DNA of 40,022 nt from Terriglobia bacterium. Lineage in GTDB: Bacteria; Acidobacteriota; Terriglobia; UBA7540. Below, piece by piece: positions 22,229 through 34,238 of the stretch. Within the stretch, counting starts at the first letter, position 1. Every line of letters begins with the position of its first letter. The notes below the pieces were generated by a model, which was not told the DNA's origin, did not search any database, and saw only the letters and a program-made list of their open reading frames with translations. The stretch covers positions 1 through 40,022 of the forward strand of contig JASHON010000112.1 of the NCBI GenBank assembly GCA_030041095.1, read 5' to 3'. A program made the translations under genes and the position numbers.

Positions 22229-25200
22229 CTATTGCGAAATGGGCTGGTCCTCGTCTGAGAGTTCCGTTCCGATCTCTGCCGAAGGGGGCAGCTCCGCTTC
22301 CAGAGCAACTTCGGCTTCTGCCGCCGGTTCCGGTTGAGCCGGCTCGACTTCTGTGAGTAACCGGAAATCCCGGTAGTATTGGAGTCCCGTTCCCGCCGGG
22401 ATCAGTCGTCCCATAATGACGTTTTCCTTCAGCCCGCGCAGTTGATCGACGGCGCCTCGAATGGCCGTTTCCGTAAGGACTCGAGTCGTCTCCTGGAACG
22501 AGGCTGCGGAGATAAAGGATTCGGTCGAGAGGGAAGCTTTGGTAATACCCAGAAGCAACGGGTGTCCTGTCGCCGCCTTGCCACCCTGAGCCAGGACGCG
22601 TTCGTTTTCTTCCCGGAAGCGGAACTTATCCACGTGCTCGTCAAGGAGGAATTCGGTGTCACCCACGTCCTCAACTCTCACCCACCGCATCATCTGGCGG
22701 ACGATCACTTCAATGTGTTTGTCGTTGATATTCACGCCTTGCAGGCGATAAACTTCCTGAATTTCATCAACCAGGTATTTCTGCAGCTCTTTCTCACCCA
22801 GAACGGCAAGAATATCGTGCGGATTGCGTGGCCCATCCATCAGAGGCTCGCCCGCTTCCACGCGCTCACCCTCCTGCACTGAGATGTGAACGCCGCGAGG
22901 CAGCGAATATTCCTTAGGCTCTCCTTTGGGCGGCACGACCTGAATCTTGCGCCAGCCCTTGCTGATCTCGCCGTAGCGAACCACGCCGTCGATTTCCGAG
23001 ATCACGGCGGGCTCGTGCGGGCGGCGAGCCTCAAACAACTCCACCACTCGTGGCAAGCCGCCCGTGATGTCTTTGGTCTTGGTCGTTTCGCGAGGAATCT
23101 TGGCCAGCACGTCTCCCGGCGTCACGGAGTCACCTTCCTGGACCATCAGGTGCGCACGGGAAGGCAGAAGATATTTCTTCGACGTCGCCTTCGAGTCCGT
23201 TTTAACGACCAACTGCGGCTGGAGTTTTTCGTCCGGCGCATCGATCACCACCCAACGCGAAAGCCCCGTCACTTCGTCGACCTCTTCGCGGAGCGTCACT
23301 CCAGGGTCCAGATCCTTGAACTGAACGGTGCCGCCGACTTCCGTCAGGATCGAAAACGTATATGGATCCCATTCAACAATCTGATCGCCCGGTTTAACGG
23401 CAGCCCCATCCGCCACTTTGATCTTCGCGCCGTATACAACCGGATTACGCTCGCGCTCGCGGCCCTTCTCATCCACGACGGCCACGGATCCATTGCGATT
23501 CATGACCACAAAGTGGCCGTCGCGATTCTTGACGACCTGCAGCCCGATAAACTTGATGAAGCCCGCATTCCGAACTTCGACGGAAGATTGTTCGCTCACG
23601 CGGCTGGCAGCGCCGCCGATGTGAAAGGTTCGCATGGTGAGCTGGGTGCCAGGCTCGCCGATGGATTGCGCCGCAATCACGCCCACAGCTTCTCCGATTT
23701 CCGCCAAGCGGCCTGAAGCCAGGTTGCGGCCGTAGCACCGCACGCAAACCCCACGGCGCGATTCACAGGTCAGTACCGATCGGATCCGGACTCTCTCAAT
23801 GCCCGCATCCTGCACCTGCTGGGCCAGGTCTTCTGTGATCTCCTGATTCACGTCAACAATGAGATTGCCCTCGTAGTCCCGGATTTGCTGCAGTGCCACG
23901 CGGCCGACAATGCGGTCGCGGAGCGGCTCAACCACTTCGCCCGCTTCTTCGATCTGCTCTACGTCGATTCCATCCAACGTCCCGCAATCGTATTCGAAGA
24001 CCACGACGTCCTGCGCGACGTCCACGAGACGACGCGTGAGATAGCCGGAATCCGCCGTCTTAAGCGCCGTGTCTGCCAGGCCTTTTCGCGCTCCGTGCGT
24101 GGAAATGAAGTATTGCAACACGTTCAGGCCCTCTCGGAAGTTCGCCGTGATCGGTGTTTCGATAATCTCGCCGGAGGGCTTTGCCATCAGGCCACGCATT
24201 CCGGAAAGCTGGCGAATCTGCTGTTTGGACCCGCGAGCGCCGGAGTTGGCCATGATGTAGATGGGATTCATTTCCCCCGCGCGATCTTGTGCTTCGAGCG
24301 TCTGAAACATCTCATCCGCCACGCGGTCCGTCACGTTGGACCAGATGGCGATCACCTTGTTGTACCGCTCGCCGTGGGTGATGGCGCCGTCCTGATACTG
24401 CTTCTCGACGTCGAGCACTTCTTTCTCCGCTTCACCGACGAGCCTCGCCTTGTTCGACGGAACGACAAGGTCATCGATGCCAATCGAGATGCCCGCGCGG
24501 GTCGCGTAGAGGAAGCCAAGGTCCTTGATCTCATCGAGCAAGTGTACGGTGGTATCCAATCCGAAGCGCAGGTAGCAATAATTGACCAGTGCGCCCAACC
24601 CTTTCTTGCGCAGCAATCCGTTGATATACGGCATGCCTTTGGGAAGATGATCGTTCAGGATGACGCGGCCGACCGTGGTCTCGATGAACTGGCTCTTGAC
24701 GGTGATCGGCTCCGTGTGCAGCACGTCCTGGTCATCATAGGCGTTTTCAAGATCGATCACCCGTCCCGTATAACGCAGACGAATGCGCGTGAGCGTTTCA
24801 ACCTCCTTTGCTTCCAATGCGAGCAATACATCCTCGGTGTTGGCAAAGGGGCGACCCTCGCCCCGGCTGCCTTTGCGATCCTTAGTGAGGTAATAGATTC
24901 CGAGGACGACGTCCTGCGTCGGAATGGCCAGAGGCGAGCCGTTCGCCGGAGACAGGATGTTTCTCGAGGAAAGCATCAGGACCGAAGCTTCAATCTGAGC
25001 CTCGGGAGATAGCGGAATGTGCACGGCCATCTGGTCACCGTCAAAATCCGCGTTAAACGCGGTGCAAACCAGCGGGTGAATCTTGATCGCCTTACCTTCC
25101 ACAAGGACAGGCTCGAAGGCTTGAATGCCCAGCCGGTGCAGCGTCGGCGCGCGGTTCAACAGCACCGGATGGTCGCGAATGACTTCTTCCAGGATGTCCC

Positions 25201-26422
25201 AGACGACCGGCTCCTGGCGCTCCACCATTTCTTTCGCAGCTTTGATGGTCGCGCACTGACCCGACTGCTCCAGCCGATGGTAAATGAAGGGCTTGAAAAG
25301 TTCGAGCGCCATTTTTTTCGGCAGACCGCACTGGTGCAGCTTCAGCTCCGGCCCCACGACAATAACCGACCTGCCGGAGTAATCAACGCGCTTGCCAAGC
25401 AGATTCTGACGGAATCGCCCTTGCTTTCCTTTGAGCGTGTCCGAGAGGGATTTGAGGGGGCGGTTGTTGGTTCCCCGCAGAACGCGCCCGCGACGTCCGT
25501 TATCAAACAGCGCATCCACGGCTTCTTGAAGCATTCGCTTTTCGTTGCGGATGATCACGTCCGGGGCGCGAAGCTCCATCAACTTCTTCAAGCGATTGTT
25601 GCGATTGATGACGCGCCGGTAAAGGTCGTTCAGATCAGACGTGGCAAACCGGCCGCCGTCGAGAGGCACCAGCGGGCGCAGCTCGGGGGGAATCACGGGA
25701 ATGACGTCCAGAATCATCCATTCCGGCTTATTTCCTGACTTGCGGAAAGCTTCAACAACCTTCAGGCGTTTCGAATACTTCAGCCGCTTCTGCTGAGAAG
25801 GGTCCGTTCGCATCTTGTCGCGAAGCTCTTCAGCAAGCTTCTCCACGTCCACGCGTCTGAGAAGGTCCTTGATCGCTTCCGCGCCCATGCCGGCGCGGAA
25901 CTTTCCTGCAAACGACTGCTGCAGGTCGCGATAGCGCTCCTCCGGAAGCACCTCCTTCTCCTTGAGCCCCGTCTCTCCGGGATCGATCACCACGTAAGTC
26001 TCGAAATAAAGAATTCGCTCGAGATCGCGAAGCGAAATGTCGAGCAGGTGGCCGATTCGACTAGGCAGGCCTTTGAAGAACCACACGTGGGAGCAGGGAG
26101 ACGCCAGTTCGATGTGGCCCAGCCGTTCCCGGCGAACCTTGGAAAGGGTGACCTCAACGCCGCACTTGTCGCAGATCACACCGCGATGCTTCATCCTCTT
26201 GTATTTGCCACAGAGGCACTCCCAATCCGTTACGGGGCCGAAAATGCGGGCACAGAACAGGCCGTCGCGCTCAGGCTTGAACGTGCGATAGTTGATGGTT
26301 TCGGGTTTGGTTACTTCCCCGTGCGACCACGATCGGATTTTTTCCGGGGACGCCAGGCTAACCCGGATATTATCAAACTCACCAAGCAGGCTGACTCGAT
26401 CATAAGGGCTGCTTCGAAACAA
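22229..26422 (-). CDS. rpoC: RNA polymerase subunit beta'
   Basis: This 1397-residue protein contains the active-site NADFDGDQM loop that holds catalytic Mg2+, the N-terminal zinc site ([19 protein letters not shown]) and the second zinc site ([17 protein letters not shown]). It assembles with RpoB, alpha and omega. The start is TTG at 26422, decided by AGGAGG six bases upstream, and the protein begins at the usual MFRSSPYDR-type position. It follows rpoB after 95 nt in the same transcript. Its stop lies only two bases from the stop of the convergent AAA+ gene, and no hairpin with a T-run follows on the minus strand, so its transcripts must end inside or beyond that gene. Confidence 0.98.
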   Translation of the reverse strand: MFRSSPYDRVSLLGEFDNIRVSLASPEKIRSWSHGEVTKPETINYRTFKPERDGLFCARIFGPVTDWECLCGKYKRMKHRGVICDKCGVEVTLSKVRRERLGHIELASPCSHVWFFKGLPSRIGHLLDISLRDLERILYFETYVVIDPGETGLKEKEVLPEERYRDLQQSFAGKFRAGMGAEAIKDLLRRVDVEKLAEELRDKMRTDPSQQKRLKYSKRLKVVEAFRKSGNKPEWMILDVIPVIPPELRPLVPLDGGRFATSDLNDLYRRVINRNNRLKKLMELRAPDVIIRNEKRMLQEAVDALFDNGRRGRVLRGTNNRPLKSLSDTLKGKQGRFRQNLLGKRVDYSGRSVIVVGPELKLHQCGLPKKMALELFKPFIYHRLEQSGQCATIKAAKEMVERQEPVVWDILEEVIRDHPVLLNRAPTLHRLGIQAFEPVLVEGKAIKIHPLVCTAFNADFDGDQMAVHIPLSPEAQIEASVLMLSSRNILSPANGSPLAIPTQDVVLGIYYLTKDRKGSRGEGRPFANTEDVLLALEAKEVETLTRIRLRYTGRVIDLENAYDDQDVLHTEPITVKSQFIETTVGRVILNDHLPKGMPYINGLLRKKGLGALVNYCYLRFGLDTTVHLLDEIKDLGFLYATRAGISIGIDDLVVPSNKARLVGEAEKEVLDVEKQYQDGAITHGERYNKVIAIWSNVTDRVADEMFQTLEAQDRAGEMNPIYIMANSGARGSKQQIRQLSGMRGLMAKPSGEIIETPITANFREGLNVLQYFISTHGARKGLADTALKTADSGYLTRRLVDVAQDVVVFEYDCGTLDGIDVEQIEEAGEVVEPLRDRIVGRVALQQIRDYEGNLIVDVNQEITEDLAQQVQDAGIERVRIRSVLTCESRRGVCVRCYGRNLASGRLAEIGEAVGVIAAQSIGEPGTQLTMRTFHIGGAASRVSEQSSVEVRNAGFIKFIGLQVVKNRDGHFVVMNRNGSVAVVDEKGRERERNPVVYGAKIKVADGAAVKPGDQIVEWDPYTFSILTEVGGTVQFKDLDPGVTLREEVDEVTGLSRWVVIDAPDEKLQPQLVVKTDSKATSKKYLLPSRAHLMVQEGDSVTPGDVLAKIPRETTKTKDITGGLPRVVELFEARRPHEPAVISEIDGVVRYGEISKGWRKIQVVPPKGEPKEYSLPRGVHISVQEGERVEAGEPLMDGPRNPHDILAVLGEKELQKYLVDEIQEVYRLQGVNINDKHIEVIVRQMMRWVRVEDVGDTEFLLDEHVDKFRFREENERVLAQGGKAATGHPLLLGITKASLSTESFISAASFQETTRVLTETAIRGAVDQLRGLKENVIMGRLIPAGTGLQYYRDFRLLTEVEPAQPEPAAEAEVALEAELPPSAEIGTELSDEDQPISQ

Positions 26423-26463
26423 GGGTAGCCTCCTGACTCATGGAATTATGAATGATAATTAAA

Positions 26464-26508
26464 GACGAGTGACGAGCCCAAAAGCCGGCGGCTTACGCTC
26501 CTCACTCG
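26464..26508. repeat. Dispersed GACGAGTGACGAG repeat, rpoB-rpoC spacer copy
   Basis: GACGAGTGACGAG, then AAAGCCGG, then a partly complementary CTCCTCACTCG. A second copy with the same internal order is in the spacer between tRNA-Tyr and tRNA-Thr(UGU). Confidence 0.5.
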
Positions 26509-26517
26509 CAACGGTTT

Positions 26518-29500
26518 CTAACTGCCGGGCTTCACCACTTCCTGATCCTTCGGTCTCTTGATCAACTCCACGTCAAGGCCCAGGCTTTGGAGTTCACGCA
26601 CCAGGACGTTGAAGGATTCCGGAACGCCCGGCTCGATGGCCGCTTCACCCTTGACGATCGCCTCATAAATCTTTGCACGCCCATAAACATCGTCAGACTT
26701 GGCCGTCAGAAGCTCCTGCAGGATATGAGCCGCTCCGTAGGCCTCCAGCGCCCATACTTCCATCTCGCCAAAACGCTGGCCGCCAAACTGCGCCTTCCCT
26801 CCCAAGGGTTGCTGCGTAATCAGCGAATAAGGCCCAATCGACCTTGCATGGATTTTGTCATCCACCAGGTGAGACAGCTTGAGCATGTAAATATAGCCGA
26901 CGGTCACAGGTTGGTCGAACTTCTCACCCGTCATGCCGTCGTACAACTCAATCTTGCCCGACCGTGGCAATCCCGCGTTCTCTAAATACTCATGGATTTG
27001 CTTCTCGGATGCGCCATCGAAGACCGGCGTGGCAAACGGCACACCGGCTCGGTAAGAACGAGCCAAGTCGTGCACCTCGTCATCGCCCGCGTGGTCGATC
27101 AAGTCAGCCGTGGAGGTGCCTCGCAGGATGGTTTTCAACTCTTTTCGGAGGGAGTCAGTGCCGTTGCCGCTTTTTAACAGCTCGGAAATCTTGGCGCCGA
27201 GGTCCTTGGCCGCCCAGCCGAGGTGCGTTTCCAAAATCTGTCCCACGTTCATGCGTGACGGAACTCCCAGCGGGTTCAGGACAACTTCAACCGGCGTCCC
27301 ATCCGGAAGATAAGGCATGTCCTCGACGGGAAGAATCCGTGCAATTACTCCCTTGTTGCCATGGCGCCCAGCCATTTTGTCGCCCACCGAAAGCTTGCGC
27401 TTCATGGCAATGTAAACCTTCACCAGCTTGATGACGCCCGGAGGCAGCTCGTCACCCTTCTTCAACTTGGAGATCTTCTCGTCCGTGATCTTCCGGAGGA
27501 TGTCGATCTGCCGGGAAGTCATCTCCTCGATCTCGTCCATCTTTTCAAGCAAGGTCGGGTCTTTTTTCGCGATCCGCATGCGCTTGAGGTTGCGGGTGGA
27601 GATTCGCGCCAGCGCTTCTCGGTCCAGCTTGGTTCCCTTACTCAGCAAGCGCTTGTTCGTTTTCTCGTCGTGCAGATCGACGAGCAGTTCCTCGCCCTCG
27701 AGGAGAGCGGCCAGCCGCTCCACGCGCTCGGTATTTAAAATGCGGATTTCGTCGGCCAGGTTCTTCTCGAGCCGCGCGATTCCCGCCTCTTCAATGGTGC
27801 GAGCCCGCTCATCCTTTTCCGCGCCTTTCCGGGAGAAGATCTTGACGTCAACAACGATGCCCTCAATGCCGGGCGGACAAGTCAGCGAGGCGTCTCGCAC
27901 CTCGCCGGCCTTCTCGCCAAAGATGGCACGGAGCAGCTTCTCCTCGGGTGTCAGTTGCGTTTCACCTTTCGGAGTCACCTTGCCCACCAACAGATCGCCT
28001 GGCTTGACGTAGGCGCCGATTCGGATGATCCCACTCTCGTCCAGGTCCTTCAGCAGCGATTCCGAAAGGTTGGGAATGTCGCGCGTCACTTCCTCCGGCC
28101 CGAGCTTGGTGTCACGAGCCTCAATTTCAAATTCCTCGATGTGAATAGAAGTGTAGGAATCTTCCTTCACCAGCCCTTCGCTGACGAGGATCGCGTCTTC
28201 GTAGTTGTACCCGCGCCAAGGCATGAAAGCGACGAGAACGTTCCGTCCCAGCGCAAGCTCTCCGCCTTCCGTGCAAGGGCCGTCAGCCAGCACCTGCCCC
28301 GCGGTGACTCGCTGCCCTTTTCGCACGACGGGTTTCTGGTTGATGCACGTGTTCTGATTCGACCGGCGGAACTTGATCAACTGGTAGATATCGGCTCCGA
28401 CTTCGCGTGAAAGATGACCACTGTGGCCGTTGCCCGCAACTCGCACGATGATCCGTTCGCCGTCCACGCTATCCACCTCGCCGTCCCGGCGGCAAATCAC
28501 GACGGCGCCGGAATCGCGAGCCGTGACGTGCTCCATGCCAGTGCCCACAAGCGGGGCCTGAGCGCGGAGCAGAGGCACAGACTGCCGCTGCATGTTCGAG
28601 CCCATCAGCGCGCGGTTGGCGTCGTCATTCTCCAGGAACGGAATCAACGACGCGGCAACGCTCACGAGCTGTTTCGGACTCACGTCGATATAATCCACGG
28701 CTTCGCGCCGGATGAGGACGAAGTTGCCCGCTTGCCGCGCGTTCACAATCTCGTTGATGATGCGCCCCCTGTCATCAACCGGGACGTTTGCCTGTGCGAT
28801 GATGTACCGGTCCTCTTCCCACGCGGAGAGATAGAACGAATACGGCTCGAATTCGGTGAGCTTTCGCCGTTTCTCGCGAAGCTCGTCGTTCGCGTTTTCC
28901 ACTTCCTTGAGCTCCACGTGCTCGCCCACTCGCCATGGCCCATCCCCGCCGTGGATGATCGTCACGAAGTCCGCTACCACGCCGTTCCGCACGCGCCGGT
29001 AAGGGCTTTCGATAAATCCGAACTCGTTGATGCGCGCGTAGCACGACAACGAAGAAATCAGGCCGATGTTCGGACCTTCGGGCGTTTCGATGGGACATAA
29101 GCGGCCGTAGTGCGTGGGATGCACGTCACGCACTTCAAATCCGGCCCGCTCGCGCGAGAGTCCTCCTGGACCCAAAGCTGAAAGACGCCGCTTGTGGGTA
29201 ATTTCCGAAAGCGGATTCGTCTGATCCATGAATTGTGAAAGTTGAGACGATCCGAAGAATTCACGAATGGCTGCCATGACGGGCTTGGCGTTGATCAGGT
29301 CGTGAGGCATGGCGGTCGACATTTCCTGATACACCGACATCTTCTCTTTGATCGCCCGCTCCATGCGCACCAGGCCGATGCGGAATTGGTTCTCCAGCAG
29401 CTCTCCAACCGCGCGTACGCGGCGATTTCCGAGGTGATCGATGTCGTCAACGAAATACGTCCCACCCGGATTCTTTCGTAGCTTCAGAAGGTAACGGATG

Positions 29501-31176
29501 CAGGCATAAAAATCCTCCGGCTCGAGCGTGCGCTTGTCCAGAGGCAACTGAATGACCGTGTTCTCCGAATGCTCGGTCGCCAGGGTGCCTTCACATCCCC
29601 GCACCACTTCCAGGCACGTGACCCCTTCGCGCCTGCCTACAAACATCTTTTCGCGGTCGACGACCACGTAGAAGTTCGAGCTGGGTAAATTGCGAGAATC
29701 CGTAACTTCCAGGGATGCTGCCTTCGCGTCCACACGGGCCTTGAGCCGCGTGTAGTAACCCAGCTTGATATTGAACTTCAGACGCCCCACTCTCGAAAAG
29801 TCGTATTTTCGAGGGTCAAAGAACATGCCGTTGAAAAGCGCGGTAGCCGTGTCCAACGTGGGAGGATCGCCCGGCCGCATTTTCCTGTAGAGCTCGATCA
29901 GGGCTTCAGCCGGATCCTTCAGCGTGTCGCGTTTGAGCGTATGGCTGACCACCATGCCCGTGTCATCACGTTCCGGAAAGAACACTTGGATTTCCCCGAT
30001 CGAGGATTCCAGGACCGTTGCCAGAGTCGCAGGGGTCAGCTCGCTATTCGCTTCCGCCAATACTTCGCCAGTCGTCGTATCCACAAGGTCAGAAGCCACA
30101 TGCGCGCCTGCCAGGTCCTCCGCCGTCACCTCAACTTGAGTGATTCGGGCCTTGCGGATTTCCTTCAACAATGCCCCAGTCATCTTCTTTCCGGCCGGTA
30201 CGATGACGCCTCCGCCACGCGCATGTTCGACGGTCTTAGATAGCCTCAGACCCAGCAGGCCGTCGGTCACCTCCCAATAGAGCTTGCCATCCTTCACCGA
30301 AACCTGATCCACCTGGTAAAACGCTTTGATGATCTCCGAATTATTTTTCAGGCCCAGCGCGCGCAGAAAAATTGTGGCAAGGAACTTCCGCTTACGGTCA
30401 ATGCGCACATAAAGGATGTTCTTGGTGTCGTACTCGAACTCCACCCAGGACCCGCGGTAGGGAATGATTTTGCCCAGGAAGTACGTCTTCTGGGGTGTCG
30501 ATTCGAAAAAGACGCCCGGAGACCGGTGCAACTGGCTCACAATCACCCGCTCGGTCCCGTTGATCACAAACGTCCCGTTCTCCGTCATCAACGGGATTTC
30601 TCCAAAATAGACTTCCTGTTCTTTGATGTCGCGAATGTTCTTTTGCCCGGTTTCGCTGTCCTTGTCGTAAAGGGTCAGCCGGATGGTGACTTTGAGCGGA
30701 GCAGCATAGGTCATACCCCGTTCCTGGCAATCTTTCACGTCGTACTTCAACTGCAGCGTCACTGGATCTCCGCACTTATTGCAAAAGGTTACGACGTTTT
30801 CGTTAAACGTGCCGCACCTCGTGCAAAGCACCTCGCCCGTCTTGAACGGGTCGGTGATGACGGTGTGCCCGCAGTTCTTACAGGTGCTACGAAGATGGTG
30901 CAGCCCCCGGAGGCTCCCGCACTTGCATTCCCAATTCCCGATGGAATAATCGACGAAATCAAGCTGCGAGATGCCGCGAAAATCCGTAATGGGAAAGACG
31001 GAATTAAAAACCGCCTGCAATCCTACGTCTTCCCGCTCGGAGGCCAGCAAATTCATCTGGAGGAAGGAATCGTAAGATCTCCGCTGGACCTCGATAAGGT
31101 TGGGAATGGAGATGACGGTAGGAATTTTGGAGAAATTAATGCGATGACGCAATGCACCGTTCTGGCCGTTAGGCAT
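26518..31176 (-). CDS. rpoB: RNA polymerase subunit beta, with lineage-specific insertions
   Basis: From ATG 31176 (AAGGAG eight bases upstream) the protein has 1552 residues, about 200 more than E. coli RpoB. The frame runs back to 31284 but those residues are not conserved. The rifampicin pocket ([20 protein letters not shown] onward, from about 643) has the sensitive residues D651, H661 and S666, equivalent to E. coli D516, H526 and S531. Two insertions stand out. Residues about 81-140 carry eight cysteines in CxC/CxxC/CxxC/CxxC order (C84, C86, C99, C102, C118, C121, C132, C135), resembling two zinc ribbons. Residues about 482-549 add a beta-rich segment before [17 protein letters not shown]. 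It is co-transcribed with rplL and rpoC. Confidence 0.98.
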   Translation of the reverse strand: MPNGQNGALRHRINFSKIPTVISIPNLIEVQRRSYDSFLQMNLLASEREDVGLQAVFNSVFPITDFRGISQLDFVDYSIGNWECKCGSLRGLHHLRSTCKNCGHTVITDPFKTGEVLCTRCGTFNENVVTFCNKCGDPVTLQLKYDVKDCQERGMTYAAPLKVTIRLTLYDKDSETGQKNIRDIKEQEVYFGEIPLMTENGTFVINGTERVIVSQLHRSPGVFFESTPQKTYFLGKIIPYRGSWVEFEYDTKNILYVRIDRKRKFLATIFLRALGLKNNSEIIKAFYQVDQVSVKDGKLYWEVTDGLLGLRLSKTVEHARGGGVIVPAGKKMTGALLKEIRKARITQVEVTAEDLAGAHVASDLVDTTTGEVLAEANSELTPATLATVLESSIGEIQVFFPERDDTGMVVSHTLKRDTLKDPAEALIELYRKMRPGDPPTLDTATALFNGMFFDPRKYDFSRVGRLKFNIKLGYYTRLKARVDAKAASLEVTDSRNLPSSNFYVVVDREKMFVGRREGVTCLEVVRGCEGTLATEHSENTVIQLPLDKRTLEPEDFYACIRYLLKLRKNPGGTYFVDDIDHLGNRRVRAVGELLENQFRIGLVRMERAIKEKMSVYQEMSTAMPHDLINAKPVMAAIREFFGSSQLSQFMDQTNPLSEITHKRRLSALGPGGLSRERAGFEVRDVHPTHYGRLCPIETPEGPNIGLISSLSCYARINEFGFIESPYRRVRNGVVADFVTIIHGGDGPWRVGEHVELKEVENANDELREKRRKLTEFEPYSFYLSAWEEDRYIIAQANVPVDDRGRIINEIVNARQAGNFVLIRREAVDYIDVSPKQLVSVAASLIPFLENDDANRALMGSNMQRQSVPLLRAQAPLVGTGMEHVTARDSGAVVICRRDGEVDSVDGERIIVRVAGNGHSGHLSREVGADIYQLIKFRRSNQNTCINQKPVVRKGQRVTAGQVLADGPCTEGGELALGRNVLVAFMPWRGYNYEDAILVSEGLVKEDSYTSIHIEEFEIEARDTKLGPEEVTRDIPNLSESLLKDLDESGIIRIGAYVKPGDLLVGKVTPKGETQLTPEEKLLRAIFGEKAGEVRDASLTCPPGIEGIVVDVKIFSRKGAEKDERARTIEEAGIARLEKNLADEIRILNTERVERLAALLEGEELLVDLHDEKTNKRLLSKGTKLDREALARISTRNLKRMRIAKKDPTLLEKMDEIEEMTSRQIDILRKITDEKISKLKKGDELPPGVIKLVKVYIAMKRKLSVGDKMAGRHGNKGVIARILPVEDMPYLPDGTPVEVVLNPLGVPSRMNVGQILETHLGWAAKDLGAKISELLKSGNGTDSLRKELKTILRGTSTADLIDHAGDDEVHDLARSYRAGVPFATPVFDGASEKQIHEYLENAGLPRSGKIELYDGMTGEKFDQPVTVGYIYMLKLSHLVDDKIHARSIGPYSLITQQPLGGKAQFGGQRFGEMEVWALEAYGAAHILQELLTAKSDDVYGRAKIYEAIVKGEAAIEPGVPESFNVLVRELQSLGLDVELIKRPKDQEVVKPGS

Positions 31177-31359
31177 GCGCTCGTCTCCTTGCTTAGGATT
31201 TGATCGAATTCGGTAGCCCGGCGATGATGAAACACTGCTCCTTAAAGGATTCGATGCATTCTTCCGGGATGGAGATGCAAACACCGGGGCTCCGCGGCAG
31301 GACGGAACGCTCCGCCGCGCGCTGCCTGCATTTCATCATGTCTACGCTCTTCGCCGCAA

Positions 31360-31752
31360 TCACTTCACCTCAACCGTTGCGCCGGCGTCAGTGAATTTCT
31401 TTTTGATGCTCTCAGCTTCGTCCTTGGTCACGCCTTCTTTGACTGGCTTGGGAGCACCGTCCACCAAGTCCTTTGCTTCTTTGAGTCCCAGGCTGGTGAC
31501 TTCGCGAACGGCTTTGATCACGTTGATCTTGTTGGCGCCCACCACCGTAAGAACCACGGTGAATTCAGTCTTTTCCTCCGCTGGTGCCGCGGCAGCCCCA
31601 GCTCCACCGGCAGCCCCGGCCGCTACCATCATCGGCGCGGCCGCCGCCGCGCTGACGCCGAGAGCTTCCTCCAGCATCTTCACGAGCTCCGCCGCTTCCA
31701 ACAGGTTTAGTTCCTTAATCTGCTCCACAATTTTCTCGAGCCGTTCTGACAT
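31360..31752 (-). CDS. rplL: Ribosomal protein bL12 (L7/L12)
   Basis: The 130-residue product has the N-terminal dimerisation helices ([20 protein letters not shown]), an Ala/Gly-rich hinge (about 35-58) and the C-terminal factor-binding domain ([34 protein letters not shown]). It forms the ribosomal stalk with uL10, recruiting elongation factors. It lies about 100 nt after rplJ and 183 nt before rpoB. In many bacteria a site in that last spacer adjusts the ratio of ribosomal protein to polymerase mRNA; no clear hairpin stands out here. Confidence 0.98.
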   Translation of the reverse strand: MSERLEKIVEQIKELNLLEAAELVKMLEEALGVSAAAAAPMMVAAGAAGGAGAAAAPAEEKTEFTVVLTVVGANKINVIKAVREVTSLGLKEAKDLVDGAPKPVKEGVTKDEAESIKKKFTDAGATVEVK

Positions 31753-31852
31753 CGTTTTGTTATCCTCCTCAATCTATCCGACAAATTCGGCGGCGGTCCC
31801 GATGCGCCGGGACTCGCCGCGCAGCCATTCAATGCTGCCCCCAAAGCCAGAC

Positions 31853-32389
31853 CTAATCGTTAGGGCTTGCTTTGAACTTCTTTTCCTGCACCGCCTGTTG
31901 AATGACGACGGCAAGATTCCTGCCTACGGCCGCAACGCACGAAGCGAGGCGTTGCGCGGGTGAATTCATTAAATAAAGAACCTTGGCCAGCAATTCCAGC
32001 CGCGAAGGTAAAGCCGCAATCGCAGCGAGATCGCTCATCTCGATCACGCGGCCTTCAACCACGCCTGCCTTGAAAACTAAGACAGGATTCTCTTTCGCAT
32101 AGGCCGTGATCGCTTTTGCCAGCGAGACCGGATCCGTGGGAGTATAGGCGAGCGAGGTGGTGCCTTTCAAGTTTTGAGTTATAGGGCCGGCCGCCGTTCC
32201 TTGCGCCGCGCGCTCGATGATGCTGTTTTTTACGACCTTATACCTGGCACCAGTCTCACCCAGCTTGCGCCGCAACTCGTAGTCCTGCTTCACCGTCATC
32301 CCCTCAAAGCGGGAAAGAATCACCGTTTTGGCTGCGGACAGCTCTTCATGCAACTCGTCCGACTTTTGCTGCTTCTCGTCTCTTTTCAT
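31853..32389 (-). CDS. rplJ: Ribosomal protein uL10
   Basis: From ATG 32389 (AGGAG seven bases upstream) the product has 178 residues and begins [20 protein letters not shown], as in the family. The RNA-binding domain includes [13 protein letters not shown] and [13 protein letters not shown], and the C-terminal helix binds L12 dimers. It anchors the stalk to 23S rRNA. A start at 32407 would add six residues without support. In E. coli the L10-L12 complex represses translation of its own mRNA leader; the only room for such a leader here is the 30-nt gap after rplA, so control probably differs or acts further upstream. Confidence 0.97.
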   Translation of the reverse strand: MKRDEKQQKSDELHEELSAAKTVILSRFEGMTVKQDYELRRKLGETGARYKVVKNSIIERAAQGTAAGPITQNLKGTTSLAYTPTDPVSLAKAITAYAKENPVLVFKAGVVEGRVIEMSDLAAIAALPSRLELLAKVLYLMNSPAQRLASCVAAVGRNLAVVIQQAVQEKKFKASPND

Positions 32390-32419
32390 TGCTCGGCTCC
32401 TGAACAAAACCGGTCGCGC

Positions 32420-33106
32420 TCAAGCTGCCTCGACCGACGCCACATCGACCGCAACACCCGGACCCATGCTCGAGGAAACAACGACGCTCTTCAGGTACCG
32501 CCCTTTGGCGCTGGCCGGTTTTGCCTTAATAATGCTGGACAAAAGCGCATGCGCATTCTCAGTGAGCTTTCCCGCGTCAAACGACACCTTGCCGACCGGA
32601 CAATGGATGATGCCCGTCTTATCGACGCGAAATTCCACTTTGCCCGCCTTCACTTCCTTGACCGCACGCGAAACGTCCGAGGTGACGGTACCGGTCTTGG
32701 GATTTGGCATCAAGCCCCGGGGACCAAGAACCTTACCCAAACGCCCCACGGACCTCATCATGTCTGGCGTGGCGATCACCGCCTCAAATTCCAGCCAGCC
32801 ACCCTGAATCTTCTGTACGATGTCGTCCCCACCGGCTTCGTCCGCTCCCGCCTCGCGAGCTTCTCGAACCTTCTCTCCCGAAGCAATCACGATCACTCGT
32901 TTGGTTTTGCCCAAGCCGTGAGGCAGCACAACCGTGCCCCGCACCATCTGGTCCGCATGCTTGGGATCCACTCCCAACCGGATCGCAACTTCCACGGTTT
33001 CGTCGAATTTGGCAAACGAAGCTTTCTTCACTAACGGCATGGTTTCAGCAAGCGTATAAGCGGGACGCTCCACGAGCTTCTTAGCCGCATCGTATTTCTT
33101 GCTCAC
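32420..33106 (-). CDS. rplA: Ribosomal protein uL1
   Basis: This 228-residue protein of normal length has the uL1 signature [20 protein letters not shown] in its second domain and begins [12 protein letters not shown]. It binds the 23S L1 stalk and helps tRNA exit; in many bacteria it also represses the L11-L1 mRNA. The start is GTG at 33106, with AGGAGGAGT about 6 nt upstream. Only 21 nt separate it from rplK. Confidence 0.97.
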   Translation of the reverse strand: MSKKYDAAKKLVERPAYTLAETMPLVKKASFAKFDETVEVAIRLGVDPKHADQMVRGTVVLPHGLGKTKRVIVIASGEKVREAREAGADEAGGDDIVQKIQGGWLEFEAVIATPDMMRSVGRLGKVLGPRGLMPNPKTGTVTSDVSRAVKEVKAGKVEFRVDKTGIIHCPVGKVSFDAGKLTENAHALLSSIIKAKPASAKGRYLKSVVVSSSMGPGVAVDVASVEAA

Positions 33107-33127
33107 AGGACCACTCCTCCTTGGCCG

Positions 33128-33559
33128 TTAACCCGCGATTTCAATTCCCATACTGCGCGCCGTGCCTTTCACGGTCGCGATCGCCGCGCTCAAATCCTGC
33201 GCATTCAGATCCTGAAGTTTCGTTTTCGCAATGTCTTCAACCTGTTTTTCGGTGACCTTGCCTACCTTCGTCTTGTTTGGCTCTCCCGAGCCTTTGGCGA
33301 TCCCGGCGGCCCGCTTCAACAACACCGAGGCAGGCGGCGTTTTGGTGACAAAAGTCAGCGTGCGGTCCTGGTAGATGGTGATGACGACGGGAATGATTAA
33401 CCCTTCCTGGTCCTTGGCGGAGGTTTTGGCGTTAAAAGCCTTGCAGAACTCCATAATGTTCACGCCGTGCTGGCCCAGCGCAGGACCGACGGGGTAAGCG
33501 GGCGTCGCCTTTCCCGCCGGAATCTGCAACTTTACCATCGCCGTGATTTTTTTTGCCAC
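33128..33559 (-). CDS. rplK: Ribosomal protein uL11
   Basis: From GTG 33559 (AAGGAG six bases upstream) the product has 143 residues and starts [20 protein letters not shown], the normal N-terminus. The proline-rich domain and the rRNA-binding C-terminal domain ([20 protein letters not shown]) are intact. The frame extends back to 33598, but those residues are not part of the family. It forms the base of the GTPase-associated centre with 23S rRNA. Confidence 0.97.
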   Translation of the reverse strand: MAKKITAMVKLQIPAGKATPAYPVGPALGQHGVNIMEFCKAFNAKTSAKDQEGLIIPVVITIYQDRTLTFVTKTPPASVLLKRAAGIAKGSGEPNKTKVGKVTEKQVEDIAKTKLQDLNAQDLSAAIATVKGTARSMGIEIAG

Positions 33560-33641
33560 TTGAATCTCCTTGATTTCCGCAAATCCTGGGGCGCTCAACG
33601 CGACAGCGAACGCAAGCAGCGTATTCCCATCCGCATAGCGC

Positions 33642-34172
33642 TCAACTTTTTTCCACCTGGTAAAAGTCCAGCTCCACGGGCGTTGATCGCCCGAAAATGG
33701 TCACCATCACGCGCAACGTCGAGCGGTCATCGTTGATTTCGTCCACCAAGCCCGTAAAGTCCTTGAACGGCCCTTCGTTAATCTTGACGGACTCGCCTTT
33801 TTCAAATTTCAGCCGCGGCTTTGGATATTCTGCCGCTGTCTCCACCCGGTGAACGATCCGATCCACTTCTTCGCGCGTGAGCGGAGTAGGCATCTGCCCG
33901 GACCCCACAAAGCCGGTCACCCGCGGCGTCGAGCGCACGAGATGCCAGCTCTCGTTGTTCATTTCAATTTCCACCAGCACGTAGCCGGGGTAGAAGAGTT
34001 TGGGCGCGACCGTCCTTCTTCCTTGCCGCATTTCGACGACGTCCTCGCTAGGCACGAGAACCTCGCCAAGCAGATCGCCGAGGCCGGCCGCTTCAACGCG
34101 GCTGCGCAAGGTTTCCGCGACTTTCTTTTCGAATCCGGAATACGTGTGAATGATGTACCAGTTCTTGGGCAT
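33642..34172 (-). CDS. nusG: Transcription elongation factor NusG
   Basis: The 176-residue product has an N-terminal NGN domain ([20 protein letters not shown], then [11 protein letters not shown]) that binds the polymerase clamp, and a C-terminal KOW domain ([20 protein letters not shown]) that binds S10 or Rho. Length and order are standard and no insertion is present. It lies 66 nt after secE. Confidence 0.97.
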   Translation of the reverse strand: MPKNWYIIHTYSGFEKKVAETLRSRVEAAGLGDLLGEVLVPSEDVVEMRQGRRTVAPKLFYPGYVLVEIEMNNESWHLVRSTPRVTGFVGSGQMPTPLTREEVDRIVHRVETAAEYPKPRLKFEKGESVKINEGPFKDFTGLVDEINDDRSTLRVMVTIFGRSTPVELDFYQVEKS

Positions 34173-34238
34173 GACGGATTTCGCGTCTGAGGCTTGGAGC
34201 GAAGCTAACCAGCGAAGACGACCTTCTCAATCGTCCAT

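Noticed and set aside
23885-25012. 375-codon plus-strand frame, with similar long plus frames from 22.9 to 31.2 kb
   Set aside because: Antisense shadows of rpoC and rpoB caused by high G+C codon bias.
31177-31284. 36-residue N-terminal extension of RpoB from an upstream start
   Set aside because: ATG 31176 has a good ribosome-binding site and begins at the conserved RpoB N-terminus.
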